A stretch of DNA of 64,000 bases from Pseudonocardia alni (GCF_002813375.1 NZ_PHUJ01000002.1:1-64000); one strand, 5' to 3'. Shown: positions 53,501 through 62,033, numbered from the stretch's first letter. Numbers and translations are program-made. Notes: generated by a model from the letters alone, not told the origin.

Positions 53501-54285
53501 CAGCGGGTGGCGGCGCCGGCGCGGGTGCCGCCGTGCAGGGCGAACGCGTTGCGCGCGATCGCCTCGTCGATCCGGTCCCGCCCGCCGGCCCGGCACAGCT
53601 CGACCGCGGTGGCGGTGAACGCCGCCCAGTCACGCAGGTTGCCGTGCGCGAAGTGGTCATCGACGAACAGCAACGTCTCGGCCGCGACCTCGGCGTAGAC
53701 CGGGTGGAACCGGGGCATCAGCGCGCACACCTGCTCACCGGTCAGCTCCCGGAACACCACGCGGCGGTAGATCCGCGAGCGCAGCATCGGCTCCCGGGCC
53801 AACACCTTCCACGCCCCGTCCCCACCGACCAGCAGCAACGCGAACCGGGTCAGCCGGTGATCGTGCAGATAGCGCAGGAACTCGATGCACTCCCGGTTGA
53901 GCTGCTGCGCCTCATCGACCACCAGCAACCGTTCCCGCGGGTCCCGGCCGCGGTGATCAGCCAACTCCTCGAGCAGCTCGGCGGTCAGCGCAAACCGGTC
54001 GCGCCGGCCCGTGACCGGCACCCGGGTCAGCTCCTCCAGCAGGGTGGCCGCGACCAGCCGCATCGTGGGCCGCGACGGGAACGACACCCAGCACGCCGCC
54101 ACCTCACCGACCCGCCGCGCCAGCGCCCGCTCCACGGCGAAGGTCTTGCCCAGCCCAGCCGGGCCGTGCACCGCGCCCATCGCCTGGGTCCGCACCAGAT
54201 CGGCCACCGACTGATCGACCAGGCTCAGTTCCTCGGTGGGCAGCGTGGCCGCCCCGTCGATGTCCAGGAAGTGCCGCACACTCAT
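53500..54285 (-). CDS. tniB: TniB-like AAA ATPase (copy 2)
   Basis: A 261-residue homologue of the ATPase at 44192-44965, with the same GPAGLGKT Walker A, LLVVDEAQQLN Walker B, LLLVGGDGAWKVLAREPMLRSRIYRR block and C-terminal DDHFAHGNLRDWAAFT. ATG 54285 overlaps the stop of the tniA remnant (TGATG). It is intact, but its transposase partner is gone. Confidence 0.87.
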   Translation of the reverse strand: MSVRHFLDIDGAATLPTEELSLVDQSVADLVRTQAMGAVHGPAGLGKTFAVERALARRVGEVAACWVSFPSRPTMRLVAATLLEELTRVPVTGRRDRFALTAELLEELADHRGRDPRERLLVVDEAQQLNRECIEFLRYLHDHRLTRFALLLVGGDGAWKVLAREPMLRSRIYRRVVFRELTGEQVCALMPRFHPVYAEVAAETLLFVDDHFAHGNLRDWAAFTATAVELCRAGGRDRIDEAIARNAFALHGGTRAGAATR

Positions 54286-54593
54286 CACCGCCCACCCTCC
54301 GTTCGAGACGACTGCGCGGGATCGCCCGCTGGCTGGGCGGCGCGGGACGACTCCTCGTCGACGTCGACGTCGACGGACGGCGGCGGCGTGGTTGCCGGGT
54401 CGGGCGGGTTCCAGTACTCGAAGTCGCGGTGCAGGTTGAGCAGGTCGGTGCGGCCCAGCCGCTGCAGGTCCCGATCCCGCGCCTCCCAATCCCGCTCCCC
54501 ACGGTCGCGTTCGCTGCGGCGCCGCTCGGCGCGGGCGGTGTTCATGCCGGGAGCTTCGCCGGCGGCGATCCGGGCCGCGCTGCTGTCCACCGA
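54285..54593 (-). pseudogene. tniA: TniA C-terminal remnant
   Basis: About 101 codons corresponding to the charged tail of TniA: RRSERDRGERDWEARDRDLQRLGRTDLLNLHRDFEYWNPP aligns with the end of the 546-residue transposase. The catalytic core is lost. It abuts the truncated membrane-protein gene, marking a deletion or insertion junction near 54593. Confidence 0.8.
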
Positions 54594-54908
54594 TCAGGCC
54601 GGCCACAGCAGCCCGACCAGTGGCCCGGTGCCCAGGTAGGCGGCGACGGTGCGACGGGCCCGGGAGCCGGCGAGTTCCCCTGCGAACCCGCGCGCGATCA
54701 CCTCGGGTGCACCGAACTCGGCCACCGCCGCGCCAACCGCCACCCCCCGGTGCGCGCCGCATCGGACCCGGGTCTCGATCGCGTCCTGCAGGCCGTCGCG
54801 CAACTCGTCGAGGATCGCGGCGCGCGTCGCCCGCGGCCCGACCAGGCGGCTCGCCACCGCGTCGAGGTAGTCCTCGACCGTGCGCTCGGCTACGTCGCCG
54901 CCGGCCAT
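54594..54908 (-). pseudogene. Permease-prefix membrane protein, truncated
   Basis: About 104 residues: the N-terminal helical domain RTVEDYLDAVASRLVGPRATRAAILDELRDGLQDAIE is the permease-prefix/DUF1700-like domain that normally precedes several membrane spans. The frame stops (GTGPLVGLLWPA) at the first span, exactly at the transposon junction, so the membrane part was lost. ATG 54908 overlaps the PadR gene by 19 bases, the usual PadR-permease pairing. Confidence 0.7.
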
Positions 54909-55228
54909 GACTGCCTCGCCAGCAGCGCTGACACCGCGGAGGAGAACTCCGCCCAGCCCGCGCGGGTCGTGTCCAGTGCCGCGATCCCGGCTGCGGTGAG
55001 CTCGTAGCTGCGCCGGCGACGCCCTGAGGTGTGTGACCACTGGCTGCGCACCAGCCCGGCCCGCTCCAACCGGTGCAGGGCCGGGTACACGGTGCCGGTC
55101 GGCAGATCGATCTGACCGTCGCTGCCGGTCCGCAGCTGCTCGATCACGCCGTATCCGTGCAGCGGCCCCGGCTCCAGGGCGGCGAGCAGCAGCCCGTCCA
55201 AGTGCCCTTTCAACGCCTCCGCCCGCAT
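54890..55228 (-). CDS. PadR-family transcriptional regulator
   Basis: About 112 residues: LKGHLDGLLLAALEPGPLHGYGVIEQL, LPTGTVYPALHRLERAGLVRSQW and GRRRRSYELTAAG define the PadR winged helix. ATG 55228 is preferred. It is divergent from 55340-55822; both starts are preceded by the same 13-base motif, probably its operator. Confidence 0.9.
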   Translation of the reverse strand: MRAEALKGHLDGLLLAALEPGPLHGYGVIEQLRTGSDGQIDLPTGTVYPALHRLERAGLVRSQWSHTSGRRRRSYELTAAGIAALDTTRAGWAEFSSAVSALLARQSWPAAT

Positions 55229-55231
55229 ACC

Positions 55232-55323
55232 TAGCAACGCTACTCCTTTGCGGTATCCCGCCAGCAGATCGAAGCGTCGCCCTGCCCAACAGGGGTAGCG
55301 TCACTACCTATAGCAACACTACT
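55232..55323. promoter_or_regulatory. Repeated motif in divergent PadR promoter region
   Basis: TAGCAACGCTACT (55232-55244) and TAGCAACACTACT (55311-55323) flank the divergent intergenic region, and GGTAG-N5-CTACC lies at 55295-55309. Placement next to both start sites suggests the PadR operator. Confidence 0.45.
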
Positions 55324-55339
55324 GCGTGGGAGGTCGACC

Positions 55340-55822
55340 GTGGACCTTGCGGCCGCCCTGGCCGGGACGGTGGCCGTGCATGTCGGATGCGGCGTCGTCG
55401 CGGTGGCCTGCGGGGCAGGGGCGATGCTGACCCGCAAGGGCAGCCGTCGGCACCGGCGTTTCGGCCGGTTCTATCTCACCGCTCTGGCCGGGCTGGGTCT
55501 GACCGCGCCCGTCCTGGCTGCGGTGGATTGGGCCCATCGGTGGCATCTGGCCGTGCTCGGCGTGTTCGCCCTCGGCGCGGCCGCTACGGGTCTCGCCGCG
55601 GTGCGGCTTCTGCGCCCGGCCCGGCTCGCGGTTCACATCACCGGCATGAGCACCGCCTACATGATCATGCTCACCGCGTTCTACGTCGACAACGGGCCGC
55701 GGCTGCCGCTGTGGAACCAGCTCCCGGTCCTGGCGCTGTGGTTCCTCCCGGCCGCCGTCGGAGCCCCGGTGCTCATCCGGGCGCTGCGCCGCTACCGCCG
55801 GCCGCGACCTGCGCCGCGATGA
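55340..55822 (+). CDS. Four-span membrane protein (DUF2306-like)
   Basis: A 160-residue protein with about four membrane segments and conserved-looking RRHRRFGRFYLTAL, then HRWHLAVLG and LAVHITGMSTAYMIMLTAFYVDN. The His-Arg-x-x-G-R pattern and the later His resemble DUF2306-type predicted membrane proteins. GTG 55340 is preceded by GGGAGG. Probably regulated by the divergent PadR; function unknown. Confidence 0.75.
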   Translation: MDLAAALAGTVAVHVGCGVVAVACGAGAMLTRKGSRRHRRFGRFYLTALAGLGLTAPVLAAVDWAHRWHLAVLGVFALGAAATGLAAVRLLRPARLAVHITGMSTAYMIMLTAFYVDNGPRLPLWNQLPVLALWFLPAAVGAPVLIRALRRYRRPRPAPR

Positions 55823-55874
55823 CCCGACCGGTCCAGCCGTTCGGCGGCGTCATTGGTCGGGTCCGCGACATGGC

Positions 55875-55905
55875 TTGACCTTGTACGTGGGTACAGGGTT
55901 CATCC
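55875..55905 (+). promoter_or_regulatory. MerR-type promoter/operator
   Basis: A -35 TTGACC at 55875-55880 and dyad ACCTTGTAC-GTGG-GTACAGGGT at 55878-55899, with a stretched spacer of about 19 bases before a weak -10 near 55900. This long-spacer, dyad-in-promoter form is typical of MerR activation. It drives merR and merB. Confidence 0.7.
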
Positions 55906-55912
55906 TGGTGGC

Positions 55913-56341
55913 GTGAGGACGAGCGAGATGGCCGCGCGGGCGCGGGTGAACCCACAGACCCTGCGGTATTACGAGCGGCGCGGGTTGCTACCCGAGCCGG
56001 CGCGGTCACCGGCGGGATACCGGGCCTACGGCCCGCAGGCCGTGCAGATCGTGCAGTTCATCAAGCGGGCCCAAGACCTCGGGTTCGCCCTCGACGACGT
56101 CGAGTCCCTGCTCGAGCTCGCCGATGGCGGCCCCGAAGGGTGCGAGGCGACCCGGGCGCTGGCGACCGACAAGATCGCCGATCTGGACGCGCGGATCGCG
56201 GACCTGCAAGGGATGCGAGCGGCGCTGGCCCGTCTGGTGCAGACGTGCGCGCAGCCGCGGGACCGGCGGGAGTGCCCGATCCTCGCCGAGATCAGCGCCG
56301 ACCCCGATCCGAAGGACGGCGATCCGGGGGCCCGGTCATGA
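55913..56341 (+). CDS. merR: MerR mercury-responsive regulator
   Basis: About 142 residues. HTH RTSEMAARARVNPQTLRYYERRGLLPEP, a long dimer helix, and three cysteines at 77, 112 and 121 whose spacing (35 and 9) equals that of Cys82, Cys117 and Cys126 of Tn501 MerR, the Hg(II) ligands. GTG 55913 is chosen; a longer frame runs through the operator. It overlaps merB by 4 bases, so the autoregulated promoter also expresses merB. Confidence 0.92.
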   Translation: MRTSEMAARARVNPQTLRYYERRGLLPEPARSPAGYRAYGPQAVQIVQFIKRAQDLGFALDDVESLLELADGGPEGCEATRALATDKIADLDARIADLQGMRAALARLVQTCAQPRDRRECPILAEISADPDPKDGDPGARS

Positions 56342-57447
56342 CACTTCCGAACCCGGGGCAACCGCTGCGCGTCGAGTCGCTGTGCGACACCGGGCAGGCA
56401 GGCCTCGGCGCCCGGCTCACCGGCTTGCCTACACCGGTGCGGCTGCTACACCGCGAGGTGCTGCGGGCGTTCCTGTCCACGGGGCAGCCGCCCTACCGCG
56501 ACGACCTCGCGGTGAGCGGTGGGGTGGACCGGGACGACGCGTTCGGACAGCTCGCCGACCTCGACGTGGTGCACCTGGGCGCCGATGGACGCGTGCTGGT
56601 GGCCTATCCGTTCTCCGGGCGCCCGACCGGGCACACCGTGCAACTCGACAGCGCCGACAGCGCCGGCGGTGCGGGCGGGCCGGTGCTGCACGCGATGTGC
56701 GCGATCGACGCGTTGGGTATCCCGCTGATGACCGGCCGGAACGGGGTGATCACCTCGGCCGACCCCGGCGGCGGGCACCCGGTCCGGGTCGAGCGTCGCG
56801 GCCAGGACTGGCGGTGGGCACCCGAGGACACCGCGGTTCTGCTCGCGCAGCAGAGCAGTGGCTGCGGCGCGGCCGCCGACTGTCTGTGCCCGACGATCAC
56901 CTTCCACACCAGCCGCCGGCGCGCCGAGGACCACCTACGGACCCGGCCCGGGCTGACCGGTGTCGTGCTCGACCAGGCCCAGGCCGTCGAGACCGCCCGG
57001 CGGTCCTTCGCCCACCTTCTCGACCCGACCCCCCAGGCGGTGCACCCGAGGGCGGAGACCGGGCACCCCAGGGCGGAGGCCCCGGCCGCGACAACGCAGC
57101 GCGTGTCGGTGGAGATGCTGCACACCGAGGGCTGCCCGAACGCCACCGACTACCTGCCCCGACTGCGCCAGCTGGCGGCCGCCGCCGGCGTGACCGAACC
57201 GGTCCTGGTGCGCCTGGTCGCCGATCCCGAGCAGGCCCAGCGCGAGCGGTTCCTCGGCTCACCGACCATCCGCATCGACGGCCACGACGTCGACCCCGGC
57301 GCCGCCGCCCGCCGCGACTACGGGCTCAGCTGCCGCCTCTACACCGGCCCCGACGGGCTGCGCGGCACCCCGCCGGACGAGTGGGTCCTGGCCCTGCTGC
57401 GTCCCGACACGACCGACGGCCCGACCACCGAGGGGCACAGCAGATGA
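56338..57447 (+). CDS. merB: MerB organomercurial lyase fused to thioredoxin-like domain
   Basis: A 369-residue protein. Residues about 20-215 are MerB: YPFSGRPTGHTVQL, MCAIDALGIPLMTGR (Cys121, Asp124) and DCLCPTITFHTS (Cys184), matching catalytic Cys96, Asp99 and Cys159. It cleaves C-Hg bonds to release Hg(II). Residues about 255-360 form a second domain, VSVEMLHTEGCPNATDYLPRL with LGSPTIRIDG, a thioredoxin-like fold with one N-terminal Cys plus CRLYTG. No merA is present in the window. It overlaps merR and the rhodanese gene by 4 bases. Confidence 0.92.
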   Translation: MTLPNPGQPLRVESLCDTGQAGLGARLTGLPTPVRLLHREVLRAFLSTGQPPYRDDLAVSGGVDRDDAFGQLADLDVVHLGADGRVLVAYPFSGRPTGHTVQLDSADSAGGAGGPVLHAMCAIDALGIPLMTGRNGVITSADPGGGHPVRVERRGQDWRWAPEDTAVLLAQQSSGCGAAADCLCPTITFHTSRRRAEDHLRTRPGLTGVVLDQAQAVETARRSFAHLLDPTPQAVHPRAETGHPRAEAPAATTQRVSVEMLHTEGCPNATDYLPRLRQLAAAAGVTEPVLVRLVADPEQAQRERFLGSPTIRIDGHDVDPGAAARRDYGLSCRLYTGPDGLRGTPPDEWVLALLRPDTTDGPTTEGHSR

Positions 57448-58112
57448 GTTCGATCGACTTCCCGGAGCTGCGCCGGCTACTCGACGGCGGTGCGCAGCTG
57501 GTCGAGGTGCTACCCGCTCAGGAGTACGCCGAGATGCACCTGCCCGGCGCGCTCAACATCCCGCTCAAGACCCTCGACGCCGCCACCACCGCGGACCTCG
57601 ACCCGCAGCGCCCCGTGATCGTCTACTGCTGGGACGGGCTTTGAGACATGAGCCCGCGAGCCGCGTGCCGGCTCTCCGCGCTCGGTTTCACCCAGGTCCA
57701 CGACTACCTGCCCGGCAAGGTCGACTGGCTCGCCCGCAACCTGCCCGTCGAGGGGACCGGGGTCGACACCGCGACCATCGGCCGGCACCTGCGCCACGAC
57801 GTCGCTACCGCGGGGCCCGAGGACACCGTGGGCGAGGTCCGCGCCCGGATCGCCCACACCGCGCCCGGCGTCGCGCTCGTGACCAGCACGGAGGGAATCC
57901 TGCTCGGCCGGCTCCACCGCACCACCCTCGCCTCCCTCGACCCCGCCACGGCGGCGGTCGAGGTGATGGAGCCCGGGCCGTCCACGCTGCGTCCGCACGA
58001 ACCCGCGGCCGAGGTGCGCTCTCGGCTGGAGAACAAGGACCTGAGCTATGCGATCGTCACCGACCCCGACGGACGACTCCTCGGCACCGTCCACCCCGCT
58101 GACCTGCCGTGA
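57444..58112 (+). CDS. Rhodanese-CBS protein with in-frame UGA (candidate selenoprotein)
   Basis: One continuous frame of 222 codons interrupted only by TGA at 57642-57644 (codon 67). Before it: MSSIDFPELRRLL to VIVYCWDGL; after it: DMSPRAACRLSALGF, a tail of the rhodanese, then two CBS-like repeats (VATAGPEDTVGEVRARI; VMEPGPSTLRPHEPAAEVRSRL). In relatives the codon-67 position is Cys (CWDxxCDxSPRAA, from memory of the family). So the TGA may encode selenocysteine, or it is a Cys-to-stop mutation or error leaving 66 and 154-codon pieces. Overlaps merB by 4 bases. Confidence 0.6.
57658..57674 (+). other. Hairpin after in-frame UGA (possible bacterial SECIS)
   Basis: GAGCCG-CGTGC-CGGCTC: 6-bp stem, 5-base loop with G at position 2, beginning 13 bases after the TGA, with the loop 19 bases after it. 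These fit the general bacterial SECIS pattern, but such stems are common in GC-rich DNA. Confidence 0.35.
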
Positions 58113-58165
58113 GCACCCGGTGTTGAGCAGGTGGACAAGGTACGGCCCAGCGCTACCCTGCACCG

Positions 58166-58351
58166 ATGAGGCGAGTCCTGCTAGGCGCGGCGGCGGTGTA
58201 CCTGCTGTTCGCGGTGATCGGACGATTCGTCGAGGCCATGGGCGCGGTCACCTGCGACTGCGCCCCGGACTGCTGGTGCAACAAACCCGGCCTGAGCACC
58301 CTGCGCTGGGTCTTCCCGGCCGGCCACCGCACACGCGCCGGCTCCGCGTAG
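58166..58351 (+). CDS. Small Cys-rich membrane-anchored protein
   Basis: A 61-residue protein with one N-terminal hydrophobic segment (VLLGAAAVYLLFAVIGRF) followed by VTCDCAPDCWCNKPGLSTLRWVFPAGHR. Four Cys in a CxCxxxCxC pattern could bind Hg(II), Cu(I) or zinc. ATG 58166. It lies between the mercury genes and an MFS exporter; the mercury-transport proteins MerT/MerP are not seen, so it might serve metal capture (inference). Confidence 0.65.
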   Translation: MRRVLLGAAAVYLLFAVIGRFVEAMGAVTCDCAPDCWCNKPGLSTLRWVFPAGHRTRAGSA

Positions 58352-58397
58352 CCCCTGCCCGGGCATCGCCTCACGGCCCGCACGGCGCCCGCACCGC

Positions 58398-59648
58398 ATG
58401 ACCGGCCCTGCCCGAGTCGGGCTGGGCACGGTGTTCGCCGCGCCCGCCTACCGACGGCTGTGGTCGGCGCGCACCGCATCACAGTGCGGGGACGTGTTCG
58501 CCACCGTGGCGCTCGCGCTGCTGGTCTACGACCTGACCGGCTCGGCGCTCGGGGTCAGCGCGGTCGTGTTCGCCGAGATCCTGCCGGTGCTGCTGCTCGC
58601 CCCGCTGGCCGGGACGCTGATTGACCGGCTACCGCGGGTCGCGGTGATGATCGCCGCGGACCTGTGGCGTGCCGGGTTGGCCGCCGCGCTGATCCTGCTC
58701 GGGAACAACATCGCCGCCGTCTACGTGATCGCGTTCGGGCTCTCGCTCGGCGCGGTGCTGTTCAACCCCGCCGCCAACAGCGCGCTGCCCACGCTCGTCA
58801 AGGACGCGGAGCTGGTGGCCGCAAACAGCGGCATCTGGACCGCGGCGGTGCTGGCCCAGATCGCGCTCGCCCCACTCGCCGGAATCCTCTACACCGCGTT
58901 CGGTGCCGGTCCCGCGTTCGGCATCAACGCCGCCAGCTTCGCCCTAAGCGCCGCCCTGCTCACCGGTCTGCGGCTACCCACCCAGCCGCGCCCGACCCAG
59001 CGGCGCGGGTTCTTCGCCGACGTCCTCACCGGGTTTCGCCTGCTCGCCGGGGATCGGCTCCTGCGAGCACTCGGCGCCGGACAACTGCTCGCGGCATTGT
59101 CTGCCGGCGCGACCAGCGCCCTGCTGGTGGTGCTGGCCCGCGACCACCTACACCTCGCACCCAGCGGCTACGGGCTACTGCTCGGCGCGATCGGACTCGG
59201 CGCCGTGCTCGGGCCGTTCCTGCTGACCCGGCTGGTCGATGATCCACGGCGGCCGCTATTCGTATTCAGCCCCTACGTCCTGCGCGGCCTGGTCGACCTT
59301 GTGCTGGCGACGTTCACCGCGCTCCCTATCGCGCTGGTCGCGCTCGCCGTGTACGGAATGGGCACCTCCAGCGGCGCGGTCACCTTCAACTCCCTACTCC
59401 AAGCCCACACACCCGAACACACCCGCGGCCGGATCTTCGCCACCTTCGACGCGTTCTGGCAGCTCGGCCGGCTCATCTCCCTGCTCGTCGGCGGGCTACT
59501 CGCCGCCGCGATCGGCATCCAGGCCGTCTACTACCTCGGCGGCGCCCTGTTGCTGCTCGCCGCCGGCATCGGCTGGACCACGACCCGCTCGCAGAACGCC
59601 ACAGCCCTGGCGAACGGCCCGGGAGCCGCGCCCGGCTCACACCCATGA
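58398..59648 (+). CDS. MFS exporter
   Basis: A 416-residue major facilitator with about 12 spans, resembling enterobactin-exporter/MFS-3-type proteins: RRLWSARTASQCGDVFATVALALLVYDLTGSALGVSAV, AGTLIDRLPRVAVMIAADLWRAG, NPAANSALPTLV and EHTRGRIFATFDAFWQLG. The substrate is unknown. It ends at 59648; the following 266 bases hold no gene apart from the CstR operator. Confidence 0.88.
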   Translation: MTGPARVGLGTVFAAPAYRRLWSARTASQCGDVFATVALALLVYDLTGSALGVSAVVFAEILPVLLLAPLAGTLIDRLPRVAVMIAADLWRAGLAAALILLGNNIAAVYVIAFGLSLGAVLFNPAANSALPTLVKDAELVAANSGIWTAAVLAQIALAPLAGILYTAFGAGPAFGINAASFALSAALLTGLRLPTQPRPTQRRGFFADVLTGFRLLAGDRLLRALGAGQLLAALSAGATSALLVVLARDHLHLAPSGYGLLLGAIGLGAVLGPFLLTRLVDDPRRPLFVFSPYVLRGLVDLVLATFTALPIALVALAVYGMGTSSGAVTFNSLLQAHTPEHTRGRIFATFDAFWQLGRLISLLVGGLLAAAIGIQAVYYLGGALLLLAAGIGWTTTRSQNATALANGPGAAPGSHP

Positions 59649-59656
59649 CGTCATGA

Positions 59657-60184
<528 letters not shown>

Positions 60185-60248
60185 TCCGCGAGCCCCGACC
60201 TCCCGTGGCGTAGCCGTGGGTAGCAGCCAAGGCAGAAGTGTGTTTCCT

Positions 60249-60268
60249 GGATACCCCACCGGGTATCC
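60249..60268. promoter_or_regulatory. CsoR/CstR-type operator 2
   Basis: Perfect palindrome GGATACCC-CACC-GGGTATCC just upstream of the rhodanese operon. It matches the G-tract dyads bound by CsoR-family tetramers and resembles operator 1. Confidence 0.75.
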
Positions 60269-60289
60269 GTGACCAGGAGGTGTTGCATC

Positions 60290-60604
60290 GTGTCGATGCG
60301 CGAGATGGACGTGGAGCAGTTCGCGGCGGGACGTCGTGAGGACATGGCCGTGGTGGATGTGCGCTCCCATGAGGAGTTCGTGTCGGGCCACGTACCTGGG
60401 GCGGTGAACATGCCGCTGGAGCGGGTGATCACCGATCCGGGCCGCTATGCCGGGCAGGAGTTGTACGTGATCTGTCAGTCCGGGGGTCGCAGCGCCCAGG
60501 CGGCGCAGGCGCTGGCCGCTGCCGGCGCGCAGCCGGTGTCGGTGGCCGGCGGGACCGCCGGCTGGATCAGCTCCGGGCGCCCGGTGGACACCGGGGCCCG
60601 ATGA
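60290..60604 (+). CDS. Single-domain rhodanese
   Basis: A 104-residue sulfurtransferase. The active loop YVICQSGGRSAQAA holds the persulfide Cys and Arg; VVDVRSHEEFVSGHVPGAVNMPLERV is the CH2A-type signature. GTG 60290 with AGGAGG 9 bases upstream; ATG 60296 is possible. It would carry sulfane sulfur between thiols and the dioxygenase encoded next. Confidence 0.9.
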   Translation: MSMREMDVEQFAAGRREDMAVVDVRSHEEFVSGHVPGAVNMPLERVITDPGRYAGQELYVICQSGGRSAQAAQALAAAGAQPVSVAGGTAGWISSGRPVDTGAR

Positions 60605-60650
60605 GCGCCCCGCCAGTCCGATCGAACCGACGAAACGAAGGAGATCTGTC

Positions 60651-62033
60651 GTGATCGACGTCAACGTGATCGAAACGTCCTCGCTGGGTGACCGCAGCTA
60701 CCTGGCCACCGACGGGGAGGTGGCGGTGGTGGTCGACCCGCAGCGAGACGTGGACCGGGTCCTGGCCCTGGCCGGGCGGCTCGGGGTGCGGATCTCGCAC
60801 GTCGTGGAGACCCACGTGCACAACGACTACGTCTCCGGCGGGCTGGAGCTCGCCCGCCTCACCGGCGCGGCCTATGTGATGTCGGCGCGCGACGATCTGG
60901 CGTTCGCCCGCACCGGCGTGGTCGACGGTGACGTGCTGGAGGCCTCGCCGCGGCTGCGGCTGCGGGTGCTGGCCACCCCGGGGCACACCTTCCATCACCT
61001 GTCCTACGTGCTGGAGGGCCCGGACGGGCCGCAGGGGGTGTTCACCGGCGGGTCGCTGCTCTACGGCACCACCGGGCGTACCGACCTGCTGGGTGACGAG
61101 CACGCGGAGGCGCTGGCTCGGGCCCAGCATGCTTCGGCCGCGTCGATGGCCGACGTGTTGCCCGACGGGGCGCAGGTGTGGCCGACCCACGGGTTCGGCA
61201 GCTTCTGCACCGCCAGCCCCGCCTCGGGCAACGACTCCACGGTCGGGCACGAGAAGGAGGTCAATCCCGTGTTGCGGTTGGCCCGCGACGAGTTCGTCCG
61301 CCACACGCTGGCCGGGTTGGGTGCCTACCCCGCCTACTACGCGCACATGGGCGCGCTCAACACCGCCGGACCGGCGCCGGTCGACCTGCGCCCGCCGACC
61401 ATCGCCGACCCGGCCGAGCTGGCGCGCCGCCTGGCCGACGGGGAGTGGGTGGTCGACCTGCGCCACCGCAAGGCCTACCTCGACTCGCACCTCACCGGAA
61501 CGGTGAGCCTCGGCCTGGACGGGCCGATGGCGACCTGGCTGGGCTGGATGGCCCCCCACGACGCACCGATCACCCTGCTCGGTGAGGACCGCGCGCAGGT
61601 CGCGCAGGCCCAGCGTGAGCTGGTCCGTATCGGCGTCGACCACGTCGTGGCCGCCGCCACCGGTGAGCCCGGGGACCTGGCCGACGCGGCCCAGCTGGCT
61701 GGGTTGCCGAGCGCGAGTTTCGCCGACCTGGCCGCGGAGCTGTCCGGTCGGCGGGTCGCGGACCTGCCGCCCGCTCAGGTGGTCCTCGACGTCCGGCTGG
61801 GCACCGAGTGGGCCGCCTCGCACGTCCGCGGCGCGGTGCACGTCCCGCTGCCCGAGCTGGACGCCCGGCTCGCCGAGGTGCCCGACGGCGCGGTGTGGGT
61901 GCACTGCGGCAGCGGCTACCGCGCCACCGCGGCCGCGTCGCTGCTGGCCCGCGCCGGGCGGACGGTGGTGGTCATCGACGACATGTTCGACGACGCCGCG
62001 GATGCCGGTGTCCCGCTGACACCCACCTCGTGA
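60651..62033 (+). CDS. CstB-like persulfide dioxygenase-rhodanese fusion
   Basis: A 460-residue protein. The metallo-beta-lactamase domain has ETHVHNDYVSGG and ATPGHTFHH (iron ligands of ETHE1/CstB type). It is followed by two rhodanese domains: the first (ELARRLADGEWVVDLR to ITLLGEDRAQ) lacks the active Cys, the second keeps it in VWVHCGSGYRATAAAS. It oxidises low-molecular-weight persulfide toward sulfite or thiosulfate. GTG 60651 with GAAGGAG upstream. Placed between rhodanese and the sulfite exporter. Confidence 0.92.
   Translation: MIDVNVIETSSLGDRSYLATDGEVAVVVDPQRDVDRVLALAGRLGVRISHVVETHVHNDYVSGGLELARLTGAAYVMSARDDLAFARTGVVDGDVLEASPRLRLRVLATPGHTFHHLSYVLEGPDGPQGVFTGGSLLYGTTGRTDLLGDEHAEALARAQHASAASMADVLPDGAQVWPTHGFGSFCTASPASGNDSTVGHEKEVNPVLRLARDEFVRHTLAGLGAYPAYYAHMGALNTAGPAPVDLRPPTIADPAELARRLADGEWVVDLRHRKAYLDSHLTGTVSLGLDGPMATWLGWMAPHDAPITLLGEDRAQVAQAQRELVRIGVDHVVAAATGEPGDLADAAQLAGLPSASFADLAAELSGRRVADLPPAQVVLDVRLGTEWAASHVRGAVHVPLPELDARLAEVPDGAVWVHCGSGYRATAAASLLARAGRTVVVIDDMFDDAADAGVPLTPTS

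Larger units (their letters stand above)
51305..54593 (-). mobile_element. Truncated Tn5053-like unit (copy 2)
   Basis: The left end starts TGTCATTTTGCG, matching the TGTCATTTT terminus of Tn5053/Tn402-type transposons. Inside, read leftward, are the tail of a tniA, a complete tniB, a tyrosine-recombinase-like gene and an XRE-type regulator. The 5' part of tniA, the resolvase and the right end are missing. The right junction falls in a membrane-protein gene (54594). Gene content parallels 42918-46608 but the sequences are diverged. Confidence 0.65.
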
